A stretch of DNA of 64,000 bases from Saccharofermentans sp. (GTDB taxonomy: Bacteria > Bacillota > Clostridia > Saccharofermentanales > Saccharofermentanaceae), in NCBI GenBank assembly GCA_024691325.1, contig JAILNR010000048.1:1-64000 (forward strand). Direction: 5' to 3'. The notes below the pieces were generated by a model. The model made no database searches. It worked only from the letters and a program-made list of their open reading frames with translations, and was not told the origin of the DNA. Position numbers and translations under genes: made by a program. Shown here piece by piece: positions 17,659 to 26,929 of the stretch; position 1 is the stretch's first letter; each line of letters starts with the position of its first letter.

Positions 17659-19221
17659 ATGTTTAGTTTTAAGAATCTGACAGCAACGGTTATTACTGCA
17701 GCTATTATGGTCAATGGATTCGGGGCACCGGTACTTGCTGCCGCGAAGGATTCGTTTATTGAGAATCTTAACCCTGCTTATGACCCGTCAGCACTTAATA
17801 TCGAAGACTATTATGCGGATTATGATTCCATAACATTCAGAAGCAAGAATGGAGGAACGACTACCCTTTCCTTGTCTGGAACGCAGATAACGGTTAATAC
17901 CAACTGCGGTTCGGGTATGAGGATCAATGTTATGGACAGCAGAAGAGCTATCGTCTCGACAGGGGCGGGCGATTCATCTTTTGTTCTTGAAACAGGCGAC
18001 AATCTTGAAGCAAACAAGGTTTATTTTGCCATGTTCCTTGTAACGGCTGACGGTATACAGAACAAATATGAAGATATCGCTTTAACAAGGAAGGCAGACG
18101 GAAACCTTACCTTTGTTAAGTCCACATGCTATGACTTTAATGTGGAAAGATGCAGCGAACTTTGGACAGACCAGCAGTCACTCGAGGAGTGTCTTTGCCC
18201 TCAGAACGATGCTGATTCAACTGACCCGCAGATTGTCGCTACGGCTGAACAGCTAACTGCCGGTCTTAATTCTGACTGGGAGAAGGCGTATGCCATCTAT
18301 AACTATATGGTAAGTGAATTTGCTTACGATTATGTTCAGGTGGATGACCAGTCTTATATCTATCAGGACAGTGCTACTTACCTTATAAGACGTAAGATCG
18401 CCATCTGTGAGGGACTCGGTAATACATTTACCGCTCTTTGCAGAGCTGCCGGCGTACCTGCCGCGGTATCATTTGGTATCGGTGCTGAGTCATCGGAGCT
18501 TGTTATGAGTGATGAGTATATTGATGATGAGGGTTGTAACCACGCCTGGGCTGTTGTCTGCATCGACGGACAGTGGTATCACGTTGATCCTACATGGGAC
18601 TGCGGAAATGCTTACACAGGCGACTCGCATAACACAGGAACCCTTTCAACATCAGATCCTTCATATAACTGGTATCTTTTGCCTTTGGAATTGTTCTCCA
18701 ATACGCATAAGATCTGTGATGCTGATACTATTCACGGCAGACCTGAGACCGGTTCATGCGGAGACCATGCAACTTATGAGATCACAAGAGACGGAACGAT
18801 TACGATCAGCGGCAGCGGAACACTTGAACTGCCTTACGGCTGTAACGGATTCAGGACAGTTGTATTTGCAGATGACTGCACAATCGATACGATCGGTGAA
18901 GCATGTTTTTCAGACTGCGATATCATCGAGACTGTTGTTCTTCCGGATACAGTAACCAAGATCGATGATTACGCATTTAACACTTGCGAGGATCTCGAGT
19001 ACATCTATCTGCCTGACGGATTGCAGTCGATAGGTTACTGCGCATTTGATTATTGTGATGAGCTTGCATATGTATATGTGCCGGATACGGTTACGGATAT
19101 CGGCGACTGGGCATTTGATGATTGCCCGAGAATGATCATCTCCTTGCCTCACGGCATGGATCTTGATCTTGACTCATACTATGTTGAGCCATACAGAGTT
19201 GTTGACAGATCAGCTAACTAA
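17659..19221 (+). CDS. Secreted transglutaminase-like protein with BspA leucine-rich repeats
   Basis: A 520-residue exported protein. Signal peptide (MFSFKNLTATVITAAIMVNG... ending near AAAK). The transglutaminase/protease-like fold has an intact triad: Cys250 in AICEGLGNTF, His295 in CNHAWAV, Asp310 in HVDPTWD. The C-terminal 110 residues hold BspA-type (LRR_5) repeats of the form I-x-x-x-A-F-x-x-C-x-x-L-x-x-x-x-L-P, often used for binding host or plant surfaces. No anchor is seen, so it is probably released or wall-associated through the repeats. AAGGAG precedes the start, 11 bases after proS. Substrate unknown. Confidence 0.88.
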   Translation: MFSFKNLTATVITAAIMVNGFGAPVLAAAKDSFIENLNPAYDPSALNIEDYYADYDSITFRSKNGGTTTLSLSGTQITVNTNCGSGMRINVMDSRRAIVSTGAGDSSFVLETGDNLEANKVYFAMFLVTADGIQNKYEDIALTRKADGNLTFVKSTCYDFNVERCSELWTDQQSLEECLCPQNDADSTDPQIVATAEQLTAGLNSDWEKAYAIYNYMVSEFAYDYVQVDDQSYIYQDSATYLIRRKIAICEGLGNTFTALCRAAGVPAAVSFGIGAESSELVMSDEYIDDEGCNHAWAVVCIDGQWYHVDPTWDCGNAYTGDSHNTGTLSTSDPSYNWYLLPLELFSNTHKICDADTIHGRPETGSCGDHATYEITRDGTITISGSGTLELPYGCNGFRTVVFADDCTIDTIGEACFSDCDIIETVVLPDTVTKIDDYAFNTCEDLEYIYLPDGLQSIGYCAFDYCDELAYVYVPDTVTDIGDWAFDDCPRMIISLPHGMDLDLDSYYVEPYRVVDRSAN

Positions 19222-19240
19222 TTAATAAGAGGTTTTACGA

Positions 19241-19909
19241 ATGAAAACATTAAAGAAACTGGCAGTTGCAGCAGTTATATCTTCATTATCACTGTTGCTT
19301 TTTGCAGGATGCATCAAGTACGAGACACCGGCCGATCAGGCACGTAACCGTGAAACGGCACAGTCGTCTTCAGATAATACAGACTTCTCTTCCTCTGATG
19401 AGGATCTTCTTACAGGTCTTCATCACGTTGAGATCGATGTTGAGGACTACGGAACAATAAGCGTTGAACTTGATGCGGATACTGCACCTGTTACGGTTAC
19501 AAACTTTATCAATCTCGCAAACAGCGGTTTTTATAACGGACTTACATTCCACAGGATCATATCCGGATTCATGATCCAGGGCGGTGATCCGCTGGGCACA
19601 GGCATGGGCGGTTCCGATGAGGAAATCGTAGGTGAGTTTGCCGATAACGGGATCGAGAATAACATCTCACATGTAAGAGGCGTTATCTCGATGGCAAGAA
19701 GCCAGGACTATAATTCAGGTTCATCACAGTTCTTTATCGTGCATGAGGATTCAACTTTCCTTGACGGTCAATACGCGGGCTTCGGTCATGTAACTGAAGG
19801 AATGGAGATTGTAGATCAGATATGTGAGGATGTTCCCGTTACAGACAACAACGGAACAGTTCTCCCTGAGAATCAGCCTGTAATCACTGAGATTAGGGTT
19901 ATTGATTAA
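19241..19909 (+). CDS. Cyclophilin-type peptidyl-prolyl isomerase, lipoprotein
   Basis: A 222-residue extracytoplasmic foldase that isomerises X-Pro bonds. Lipobox LFAGC near residue 24 gives a membrane-anchored lipoprotein; a Ser/Asp-rich linker follows; the cyclophilin domain (about 60-222) shows the expected blocks [50 protein letters not shown] and [14 protein letters not shown]. The catalytic Arg (FHRI) and the Gln/Phe pocket residues are present. Stop overlaps the next start as TAATG. Confidence 0.93.
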   Translation: MKTLKKLAVAAVISSLSLLLFAGCIKYETPADQARNRETAQSSSDNTDFSSSDEDLLTGLHHVEIDVEDYGTISVELDADTAPVTVTNFINLANSGFYNGLTFHRIISGFMIQGGDPLGTGMGGSDEEIVGEFADNGIENNISHVRGVISMARSQDYNSGSSQFFIVHEDSTFLDGQYAGFGHVTEGMEIVDQICEDVPVTDNNGTVLPENQPVITEIRVID

Positions 19910-20685
19910 TGGATATTGCAAAGGAACTCGAGCGGCAGCTTCAGAACGAGCGCGATTCTGATGTAAGGCGCACCGCCTATGATACTGAGATCCGTTTTTA
20001 CGGAATGATCTCGTCGGGAGACCTCGAGGGGTTGAAAAAGTATATGGAGACAAGATCTTCGGAAAGAGCAACCAGGACAAGAAAAGGTGTCCTTTCCAAA
20101 GATTATCTTCAAAGTGAGAAATATCACACTACGATAATGACTGCGCTGATATCCAGATTCTGCATAGAAGCAGGGATGGATATCGAGCTCAGTTATTCGT
20201 TAAGCGACATCTTCATAAGGAAGGTGGATCTTGCTACCACTACTGAAGAAGTGTGGAGTCTTAACGACGAGATTTCCCTCGAGTACTGCAAGAGGATGAG
20301 GGATCTTAGCAAGAAGCATGTTGTATCAAGATATGTCGTTCTTGCGATAGACTTCATCCGCGCCCATATTCAGGAGAACCTTACGGTCGAGCAGGTCGCG
20401 AATGCGCTCTCGGTCAACTCAAGTTATCTGAGCAAGCTGTTCAAGAAGGATATGGGGAAGTCGATAAGCGAGTATATCCGCGACGGCAAGATCGAGATCG
20501 CGGAGAATATGCTCCGTCACCTTGACGATTCCTCACTTGAGATAGCGAACTATCTGGGATTTTCTTCCCAGAGTCACTTCATCCAGGTGTTCAAGAAGCA
20601 GACAGGCATGACACCTGAGGAATACCGTAAAAAGCATTATCACAAAAGCTGGATAGGCGAGACAGAAGAACAAAAAGGAGAATGA
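19909..20685 (+). CDS. AraC-family transcriptional regulator
   Basis: A 258-residue regulator. The C-terminal 100 residues form the two helix-turn-helix AraC DNA-binding domain: NLTVEQVANALSVNSSYLSKLFKKDMGKS and SSLEIANYLGFSSQSHFIQVFKKQTGMTPEEYR. The N-terminal 150 residues are not recognised as cupin or PAS; the YSLSDIFIRK and CKRMRDLSKK segments resemble the linker of regulators with a helical sensor half. Starts one base inside the cyclophilin stop, an odd pairing that may mean shared transcription rather than shared function. Target genes unknown. Confidence 0.88.
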   Translation: MDIAKELERQLQNERDSDVRRTAYDTEIRFYGMISSGDLEGLKKYMETRSSERATRTRKGVLSKDYLQSEKYHTTIMTALISRFCIEAGMDIELSYSLSDIFIRKVDLATTTEEVWSLNDEISLEYCKRMRDLSKKHVVSRYVVLAIDFIRAHIQENLTVEQVANALSVNSSYLSKLFKKDMGKSISEYIRDGKIEIAENMLRHLDDSSLEIANYLGFSSQSHFIQVFKKQTGMTPEEYRKKHYHKSWIGETEEQKGE

Positions 20686-20689
20686 GTAA

Positions 20690-21157
20690 GTGTTTTATAA
20701 GTGTCTTATTGCGTTTTTGATTTCAATGGTCCCTCTTATCGAGATTCGTGGAGGCATCCCTGTGGCACTCGCGACAGGCGTTAATCCCGTACTTGCGTAT
20801 GCAATCTGTATCGTGGGCAACATGATTCCTGTCCCGATCATCTTCTTCTTTGCAAGGAAGGTGCTCGAGTGGGGCAAGGACAAGAAAGTAATCGGCAAGT
20901 TTTTTACCTTCTGCCTCGAAAAGGGTCACAAGGGCGGCCAGAAACTTCTGTCGGGCAACAAGGGCGCTTACATAGCACTCATGCTTTTCGTAGGTATTCC
21001 TCTTCCCGGAACAGGTGCATGGACCGGAACACTCGCGGCGAGCATCCTCGACCTCGATTTTAAGAAGAGTACACTGGCTGTTGTCTGCGGCGTTATCCTC
21101 GCAGGAATCATCATGGGCGTACTGTCTATGTTCGGCATCAACCTTCTTAAGAACTGA
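20690..21157 (+). CDS. COG2426 small multi-drug export-like membrane protein
   Basis: A 155-residue membrane protein with four hydrophobic segments. The family marks are MVPLIEIRGGIPVALATG near the N-terminus and LFVGIPLPGTGAWTGTLAA in the middle. The family is annotated as putative small multidrug export protein, but no substrate is proven. GTG start with AAGGAG 9 bases upstream, located inside the end of the AraC gene. Its stop overlaps the next start as TGATG. Confidence 0.85.
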   Translation: MFYKCLIAFLISMVPLIEIRGGIPVALATGVNPVLAYAICIVGNMIPVPIIFFFARKVLEWGKDKKVIGKFFTFCLEKGHKGGQKLLSGNKGAYIALMLFVGIPLPGTGAWTGTLAASILDLDFKKSTLAVVCGVILAGIIMGVLSMFGINLLKN

Positions 21158-22113
21158 TGAGACAGTTTACCGTAAGCGATGCATTAAACGGAGAGCATGT
21201 CGTAAAGGCGTGCACCTCGAATTATCCGTCTTTGAAGAAGGCGGATCTTTATAAAGCGCTCAAGCACAAGGATATCAGGATCGACGGCAAGAGAGTGTCT
21301 TCCGATATCAAGGTAAGTTCCGGCCAGGTCGTACAGGTGTGGCTGCCCGATGGGCTTTTTGAGCAGGATCAAGATGAGTTAAAAAGAAGGCGTAAGGATG
21401 CTTTCTCCATCGTTGCGCAGACTGACGGTCTTCTTATCGTCAATAAAAGGCAGGGACTTGCAGTCCACAGCGGAAAGACGACAGAGGATAATCTGATCGA
21501 TATAGTCCGCGAGGAAACACATAACAGGAATGCGGAACTCGTGCACAGGATCGACATGAACACCGGCGGTATCCTCATGATCGCGAAGGATAAGGATTAC
21601 CTTGAGGATGCGGTCAAGCTTTTCAAGGGGGACCTTGTGACCAAGCGTTACAGAGCTTTGGTGGTAGGAAGGATACCGGGCGATCTTGGCGAGCCCGTTG
21701 TCTGTACGGATGACGCACTTATGAACGAGGTGTCGGCTTACCTTGAGAAGACGAAGTCAGGTGAGGTCTATATCCATGACGTGAAGAAGGAAGGCGATCT
21801 TCCCATTACGACCAGGTACAGGGTTCTTGCGTATTCAAACGGATTGTCGGACATCGAGTGTGAACTTGTAACAGGAAGGACACACCAGATAAGGGCACAG
21901 TTCGCACACATGGGGTATCCTGTATTAGGAGACGGAAATTACGGAAGAAACCAGGTCAATCTCGGTTTTGAGAGCAAGGATGGCGGGAAGATACGCTTCC
22001 AGCAGTTATGGTCCACGACCTTGTTGTTCGGTAAGATTCCTTCCGATAATAAACATCGTGAATTGTCGGGAAGAAAGTTCTCGATAGAGCCCAGATACGA
22101 GGTGAGCATTTAA
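21157..22113 (+). CDS. RluA/RluD-family pseudouridine synthase
   Basis: A 318-residue RNA-modifying enzyme that isomerises uridine to pseudouridine in rRNA or tRNA. N-terminal S4 RNA-binding domain (about residues 10-75, with LYKALKHKDIRIDGKRV), then the catalytic domain: HRIDMNTGG with catalytic Asp133, and RTHQIRAQFAHMGYPVLGDGNYG. Loop sequence HRID-MNTG is a slight variant of the usual HRLDxxTSG. Substrate site (23S rRNA or other) not predictable here. Linked by TGATG to the upstream gene and TAATG to murI. Confidence 0.9.
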   Translation: MRQFTVSDALNGEHVVKACTSNYPSLKKADLYKALKHKDIRIDGKRVSSDIKVSSGQVVQVWLPDGLFEQDQDELKRRRKDAFSIVAQTDGLLIVNKRQGLAVHSGKTTEDNLIDIVREETHNRNAELVHRIDMNTGGILMIAKDKDYLEDAVKLFKGDLVTKRYRALVVGRIPGDLGEPVVCTDDALMNEVSAYLEKTKSGEVYIHDVKKEGDLPITTRYRVLAYSNGLSDIECELVTGRTHQIRAQFAHMGYPVLGDGNYGRNQVNLGFESKDGGKIRFQQLWSTTLLFGKIPSDNKHRELSGRKFSIEPRYEVSI

Positions 22114-22949
22114 TGGCAGACAACAGACCGATAGGTGTATTTGATTCAGGTATCGGAGGTCTTACGGTTCTTCGTGAGATCATATCCGCCGTGCCGGGAG
22201 AGAGTACGATCTACTTCGGAGACGACGGAAGAGCTCCCTACGGTACCAAGTCCCATGAGACCATAATCAAGTATGCTTTGCAGGACATGATGTTCCTCAA
22301 AAGCCAGAATGTAAAGATGATAGTAATCGCATGTAATACTGCAAGTACACATGCATACAAAGCACTTAAGGAAGCGTCGGATGTTCCGGTCATCGAGGTT
22401 GTTGTTCCCGGTGCGCGTGCTTCAGTTAAAGCTACCAGGAACGGTAAGATCGGAATCATCGCGACACGTGCGACGGTCGCTTCCGGTCTTTATGAATCCG
22501 CTGTGCGCGAAGAGGGCAAGGGCATAGAAGGTCTTGAGGTTATATCTCAGGCTTGTCCGATGTTTGTTTCTCTGGCGGAAGAAGGCTGGTGGGATGATGA
22601 GGTGACTTTACTTACCGCACAAAAGTACCTTGAGCCTTTAAAGAAGGCGGGAGTAGATACTGTGGTCCTTGCCTGCACGCACTATCCTTTGCTTGCCAAT
22701 ACGATCTCGAAGGTCATGGGTCCCGGCGTAACGCTCATTAATTCCGGAATCGCAGTTGCGGGAGACGTGAAGCAGATACTTGATAAGAACGGTATGCGCT
22801 CTGACGGTTCTTTTGTGGAGCACAGATTCTTTACGAGCGACGATCCTTCTATTTTCGAGAATGTTGCTGCACCGTTCCTTGGAAGAGGACTTCCGAAGGG
22901 TACTAAGAAGGTAGCCGTAGACAGATACGATACGGGTGATCTTCTGTGA
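22113..22949 (+). CDS. murI: Glutamate racemase
   Basis: A 278-residue cofactor-independent racemase that supplies D-glutamate for peptidoglycan. N-terminal IGVFDSGIGGLTVLREI binds substrate; the two catalytic cysteines are Cys74 (ACNTAS) and Cys188 (ACTHYPLL). Length and motif spacing are normal. Starts on the stop of the pseudouridine synthase (TAATG) and overlaps the next gene by GTGA. Confidence 0.96.
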   Translation: MADNRPIGVFDSGIGGLTVLREIISAVPGESTIYFGDDGRAPYGTKSHETIIKYALQDMMFLKSQNVKMIVIACNTASTHAYKALKEASDVPVIEVVVPGARASVKATRNGKIGIIATRATVASGLYESAVREEGKGIEGLEVISQACPMFVSLAEEGWWDDEVTLLTAQKYLEPLKKAGVDTVVLACTHYPLLANTISKVMGPGVTLINSGIAVAGDVKQILDKNGMRSDGSFVEHRFFTSDDPSIFENVAAPFLGRGLPKGTKKVAVDRYDTGDLL

Positions 22950-23329
22950 TCAAAGACATGGAGATAACAACAGGGGCGTACGACAAGCCTCTCGTGACGA
23001 AGGGCATCTTCGAAGAATCCGTCACGACTCTTACCATAAAGTGGAAGCAGACTCATGAGGGGGATGACGAGATTTCCTTCTATGAGATCAAGATGGATAA
23101 GCAGACCGGAGTCGCAGTCGTAAGACGCTCAGGTCAGTATACGAGCGAACTGATCTTCGATACATCCAAGCGTACGGAAGGTTCGATCGACACTCCCTAT
23201 GGAACCATCAAGACGGATATCAAGACTTCGTATATTACCTTGCCGTCCGTAATGTCTCCGAAGTTCGAGATATCTTACGAGATGGGTGCTGATGATATAA
23301 AGAATGTATTTGCAGTAAAGTTTATATAA
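22946..23329 (+). CDS. DUF1934 family protein (YwiB-like)
   Basis: A 127-residue predicted beta-barrel protein of the DUF1934 family, calycin-like fold, function unknown. Pattern: VTKGIFEESVTTLTIKW, then alternating strands with SFYEIKMDKQTGVAVVRRSGQYTSELIFD and the terminal ISYEMGADDIKNVFAVKF. GTG start at 22946 overlaps the murI stop (GTGA); an ATG four codons later is an alternative. Last gene of the run that starts at 20690. Confidence 0.8.
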   Translation: MIKDMEITTGAYDKPLVTKGIFEESVTTLTIKWKQTHEGDDEISFYEIKMDKQTGVAVVRRSGQYTSELIFDTSKRTEGSIDTPYGTIKTDIKTSYITLPSVMSPKFEISYEMGADDIKNVFAVKFI

Positions 23330-23342
23330 TAAAAGAAACGGA

Positions 23343-23351
23343 TGATATAAT
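23343..23351 (+). promoter_or_regulatory. Extended -10 promoter, leaderless arrangement
   Basis: TGA-TATAAT, then exactly six bases (GCTCGT), then ATG 23358. No consensus -35 at 16-18 bases. Expected transcription start coincides with the start codon. Confidence 0.6.
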
Positions 23352-23357
23352 GCTCGT

Positions 23358-24704
23358 ATGAGTGAGAATGCTAAGAAAGAAAAAAGAACAGCTGTAAGAC
23401 AGCACATGAGAGTGCACTGGCACGATATCGTTCGTTCGGAGAGCGATATTCCTGCGGTTAATGCACTTCTCAAGGAGAAGACTTCCATAATAGGAAGAAT
23501 CGGAAGCATGTTCCTTGCAGTGGGAACCAGTGCCTGGAGAATCCGTAATGCGATGAATAATGTCGCGAGGGAACTCGGCATATCCTGTAATGCGAACATC
23601 GGTCTTGTTACATTGACCTATACATGTTTCAGCGAGGGAAGTCACTACAGTCAGACGATCTCTCTTCCTAATACCGGAATAAATACAGATAAGCTCATGG
23701 ACTTGAAACTCTTTGTCGATAACTTCCATGAGTATGCTAATAAGTATTCGGTTGAACAGCTTCATCAGATCCTTGATGAGATCGAGGCGAAGAAGCCCAA
23801 CTATAAGCCCTGGCAGTTAGGACTTGCTGCAGGTTTTGCCTGCTTCGCATTTACTTTCCTTCTCGGCGGCGGTCCCGTTGAGATGATATGCGCTTTCTTA
23901 GGTGCGGGTATGGGATGCTTTGTGCGTTCCCTTCTTATCAAGAGTAAGATCAATATCCTCATGAATGTCGCAGTTGGTGTTGCGGTTGCGTACACCGTCT
24001 ATGTGGCTGCTATCCTTGCAGGCGAGATTATATTCAGTCTGCCTCCGACGCATCACGCCGGGTATATATGCGCGATGCTGTTTATTATCCCGGGATTCCC
24101 GCTGATCACAGGCGGTCTCGACCTTGCCAAGCTTGACATCAGGTCCGGCGTCGAGAGGCTGGTATATGCGACGATGATAATCGTTGTAGCTACCTTCGTC
24201 GGATGGGCTACAGCACTTATCTACAGATTCAATCCTGCGGATTTCCCCAAGATAGAGATGGTATGGCCTGTAAAGATGGCTTTAAGATCGGTCATGAGCT
24301 TTATCGGAGTTTACGGATTCTCCTGTATGTTTAACAGCACGCGCAGAATGGCTTGTACCGCGGGCATTATCGGTATGATCGCAAATGTTACCCGTCTTAC
24401 GCTCGGTGATATATACGGTATTCATATCGCTATCGGTGCATTTATCGGTGCCTTGATCGCAGGCCTTCTTGCTTCTATCGTCAATAAGAAGGTAGGTGTT
24501 CCGAGAATCTCACTTACGGTTCCTTCCATAGTTATCATGGTTCCGGGACTGTTCATGTACAAGGCGGTTTACTTCATAGGACTTAATAACATAAGTGAGG
24601 GCGGAGTCTGGCTTACGAGTGCCCTTCTTACTGTAATTGCGCTTCCTATGGGACTTGTCTTCGCGAGAGTTCTTACTGACGTGGATTTCAGACACTGCAG
24701 CTGA
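23358..24704 (+). CDS. Threonine/serine exporter family protein (ThrE)
   Basis: A 448-residue membrane protein of the ThrE/DUF1212 family. A cytosolic N-terminal part of about 160 residues (LGISCNANIGLVTLTYTCF... TDKLMDLKLFVDNFHEYANKYS) is followed by ten or so hydrophobic helices covering both the ThrE and ThrE_2 halves in one chain, as in the actinobacterial exporter. In many Firmicutes the two halves are separate genes (YjjP/YjjB-like), so the fused form is notable. Expected role is proton-driven export of threonine/serine or related small organic anions. No ribosome binding site; the -10 six bases before ATG suggests leaderless translation. Confidence 0.85.
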   Translation: MSENAKKEKRTAVRQHMRVHWHDIVRSESDIPAVNALLKEKTSIIGRIGSMFLAVGTSAWRIRNAMNNVARELGISCNANIGLVTLTYTCFSEGSHYSQTISLPNTGINTDKLMDLKLFVDNFHEYANKYSVEQLHQILDEIEAKKPNYKPWQLGLAAGFACFAFTFLLGGGPVEMICAFLGAGMGCFVRSLLIKSKINILMNVAVGVAVAYTVYVAAILAGEIIFSLPPTHHAGYICAMLFIIPGFPLITGGLDLAKLDIRSGVERLVYATMIIVVATFVGWATALIYRFNPADFPKIEMVWPVKMALRSVMSFIGVYGFSCMFNSTRRMACTAGIIGMIANVTRLTLGDIYGIHIAIGAFIGALIAGLLASIVNKKVGVPRISLTVPSIVIMVPGLFMYKAVYFIGLNNISEGGVWLTSALLTVIALPMGLVFARVLTDVDFRHCS

Positions 24705-24753
24705 TGGGTTTCCTGCCTTAAAGGCGAATGATTTTCGCGGGAATAAATTTATC

Positions 24754-24782
24754 TTGACTGATTTCAAATCCTTTAATAAAAT
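24754..24782 (+). promoter_or_regulatory. Promoter of surface protein gene
   Basis: TTGACT (24754-24759), 17-base spacer, TAAAAT (24777-24782). A leader of about 50 bases follows, ending in a TGGAGGG ribosome site at 24828-24834. Confidence 0.82.
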
Positions 24783-24836
24783 ATGAACGGAATGTAAACT
24801 ACCCCATTGTTTTTTTCTGTTTTATTTGGAGGGATT

Positions 24837-26813
24837 ATGAAGCAGCGCGAAAAGAAACTGGTGGCACTCCTTTTATCTGTGATACTTGCAATAGCATTGC
24901 CGTTATCGTCGCTCGGACTTTCTGTTCGTGCGGATGACGAGGAGCAGCCTGCAACACCCGTAGAGACGTCCGAGACATCAGAGACTTCAGAATCATCTGA
25001 GACATCTGAGCCTGTTGAGTCAACAGAACCTGCTGATACATCAGCTACATCTGAGACAACGGCTACATCGGAGACTTCTGAAACGTCTGAGACATCAGAA
25101 ACATCGGCAACCACTGAGACCACAGAGACAACGGTTCCCACTGAGGTCCCTGATTATTTCTATATCAACGGTTACGGCAACTATGATGCGATCACCAGCC
25201 AGACTGCAAATGTTAACGTGGGTTGGTCTTATTGTCTTGATCAGCACAGATCTTCTCCGAACACTAACCACAGATACACGAGAATACCCCTTTCCTCTTC
25301 AGAGTTTTCTGATCACACTAAGCTGATGCTTTTGTCCTTCGCTTACAACAGGGATGCAGTTGTGGACTATATCCGTCAGATGGCATCAGGCGGGAACTAT
25401 ATAGCTGCGAGATTTATAGCAGAATTTGATGCCCAGCCTACAGGCAGAGGTGCACACGATACTCTGTTTACATACTTAGTATGGGGCATAGTTTATAGTG
25501 ATGCACATGATGGCCAGCCTTATTATGATTCTTCAAATTACCGTTCAAGAGCAACTAATTTCGGCGGCGTGTCCTCGGATCCGTTGAATGATCCGGATTC
25601 TTTTTACAATGCATTCCTGGTGCCTGTTTATACTTTCCTTACTGTAAACGGCGTTGCTTACCCCGAGTACGATGCTAATCTTTATATTTGTGAAGATGGC
25701 GGGTATCAGCGTATCTTAGGTGATGCATACAGGGTTGATAATCCAAGTGTGGCTGTAACGAATCCTAATCCTGTATTCCCGAGTTTCCCGACTCCTGCTA
25801 CACCTACGCCCAAGCCTACAACCACGTCCAGACCTACAACTGCTCCTGTAACACCGGCTCCTGTCGTTCCTCAAGATCGTATGTTTATGATAGGAAAGGG
25901 TGTTCAGGACACGAACGGTGTATGGGCTACATTTGATGTAAACAACCCCTTTGAGTTTGAGCTTAATGTACAGATCCTTTCCGGAACAGGAAATACAGCA
26001 ACCCCTGTACCGGGTGTGACACTTACATTATTAAGGTATGCTGATAACTATGGCAATCTGGATACTACACTGGTAACTACTGATGCCAGTGGCTGCATCA
26101 CTCTCCCTATGAGAGCTTGTGAGCAGGTTGCCCTGATGGGATTTGATTCATTTGATTATTCGATCATATTAACTGAGAATGAGTCAGCAATGCCTGCCTG
26201 GTATTCACTGTCAGGATATTATTACTACAACAGCAATATGAATCCTACCGAGTATACTGCCGGTATGCCTGTTCCTTTCACAGGTAACTATGACTTCGTT
26301 TATGCACTGAATATTTATGATGCGTCAGTGGCTGCAGCTGCTGCGGCTACAACAACCACATCAGCCGAGAGCACACCGGTTGAGACAACTCCCGCTGCAA
26401 CTGCTCCGAGTGAGACGACTCCTTCTGTTCAGGAGACGACGGCAGCTTTGGTAACCGAGTCCGTTCCTGATGAGACCGGGGCTCCTTCAACTGGCTCCGC
26501 TTCAGCTCAAGCTCCTGCAGAGCAGACAACGGCTGCGACAACGGTTGCGACGACATCACAGACTACAGTCCCCACAGAGTCATCTGCGGACACCAGTGTT
26601 CTCGACGCAACAAGGACACAAGGCCAGGCTGACGCAGCAACAGACAGTCAGGTTCTCGGAGCCGAGAGAGCAGAGGATACAGCTGTTCCCCAGACCGGTG
26701 AGGATATGAGTGCAATGACCATAGCGGGTGTTATGTTGATAGCAGTTTCGTTCGCTGTATATTCAACATCCGTGCGCGTTAAGCGTTACAAAGTAAGAAA
26801 GTGCAGAAGGTAA
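24837..26813 (+). CDS. Sortase-anchored surface protein with thioester-like domain, VPQTG motif
   Basis: A 658-residue wall-attached protein. Signal peptide (about 1-32), a Thr/Ser/Glu low-complexity stalk (43-100), then a domain like the TQXA/thioester adhesin domain: Cys133 in WSYCLDQ is in the expected place, but the second motif reads LFTYLVWG (211-217), where the thioester Gln would be Tyr213. A Pro/Thr linker, a Cna-like or prealbumin-like beta domain (about 380-500), a second Thr/Ala/Glu stalk, then VPQTGED, a hydrophobic helix and a KRYKVRKCRR tail, the standard sortase sorting signal with Val in place of Leu. Start ATG 24837, set by TGGAGGG. Adhesin or scaffold role is inferred. Confidence 0.85.
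   Translation: MKQREKKLVALLLSVILAIALPLSSLGLSVRADDEEQPATPVETSETSETSESSETSEPVESTEPADTSATSETTATSETSETSETSETSATTETTETTVPTEVPDYFYINGYGNYDAITSQTANVNVGWSYCLDQHRSSPNTNHRYTRIPLSSSEFSDHTKLMLLSFAYNRDAVVDYIRQMASGGNYIAARFIAEFDAQPTGRGAHDTLFTYLVWGIVYSDAHDGQPYYDSSNYRSRATNFGGVSSDPLNDPDSFYNAFLVPVYTFLTVNGVAYPEYDANLYICEDGGYQRILGDAYRVDNPSVAVTNPNPVFPSFPTPATPTPKPTTTSRPTTAPVTPAPVVPQDRMFMIGKGVQDTNGVWATFDVNNPFEFELNVQILSGTGNTATPVPGVTLTLLRYADNYGNLDTTLVTTDASGCITLPMRACEQVALMGFDSFDYSIILTENESAMPAWYSLSGYYYYNSNMNPTEYTAGMPVPFTGNYDFVYALNIYDASVAAAAAATTTTSAESTPVETTPAATAPSETTPSVQETTAALVTESVPDETGAPSTGSASAQAPAEQTTAATTVATTSQTTVPTESSADTSVLDATRTQGQADAATDSQVLGAERAEDTAVPQTGEDMSAMTIAGVMLIAVSFAVYSTSVRVKRYKVRKCRR
24964..25128 (+). repeat. 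Degenerate 9-base coding repeat, Thr-Ser-Glu stalk
   Basis: Tandem degenerate units of the form GAGACNTCN encode (E-T-S)n with T-T and A-T variants. Wobble positions vary between copies, which argues for selection on the peptide rather than recent slippage. Confidence 0.8.
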
Positions 26814-26848
26814 ATTAGAAAAAATTTACCGAATAATAAAAAACGTCT

Positions 26849-26877
26849 TGCAAATACAAAAAAAGCAATGTATAATC
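26849..26877 (+). promoter_or_regulatory. Promoter of rpmF
   Basis: TTGCAA (26849-26854), 17-base spacer, TATAAT (26872-26877), the -10 directly preceded by TG. It is 53 bases upstream of the rpmF start. Confidence 0.85.
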
Positions 26878-26929
26878 GTCAAGCACGTTTGAAAAGCACT
26901 ATACCTACATAAGATGGAGGTGGGAATAT

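Noticed and set aside
24964..25128. CRISPR-like repetition
   Set aside because: Units are 9 bases, tandem and in frame with a Thr/Ser/Glu stalk; there are no spacers.
24773..25141. Minus-strand ORF rich in Val-Ser-Asp repeats
   Set aside because: It is the reverse reading of the Thr-Ser-Glu stalk repeat of the surface protein.
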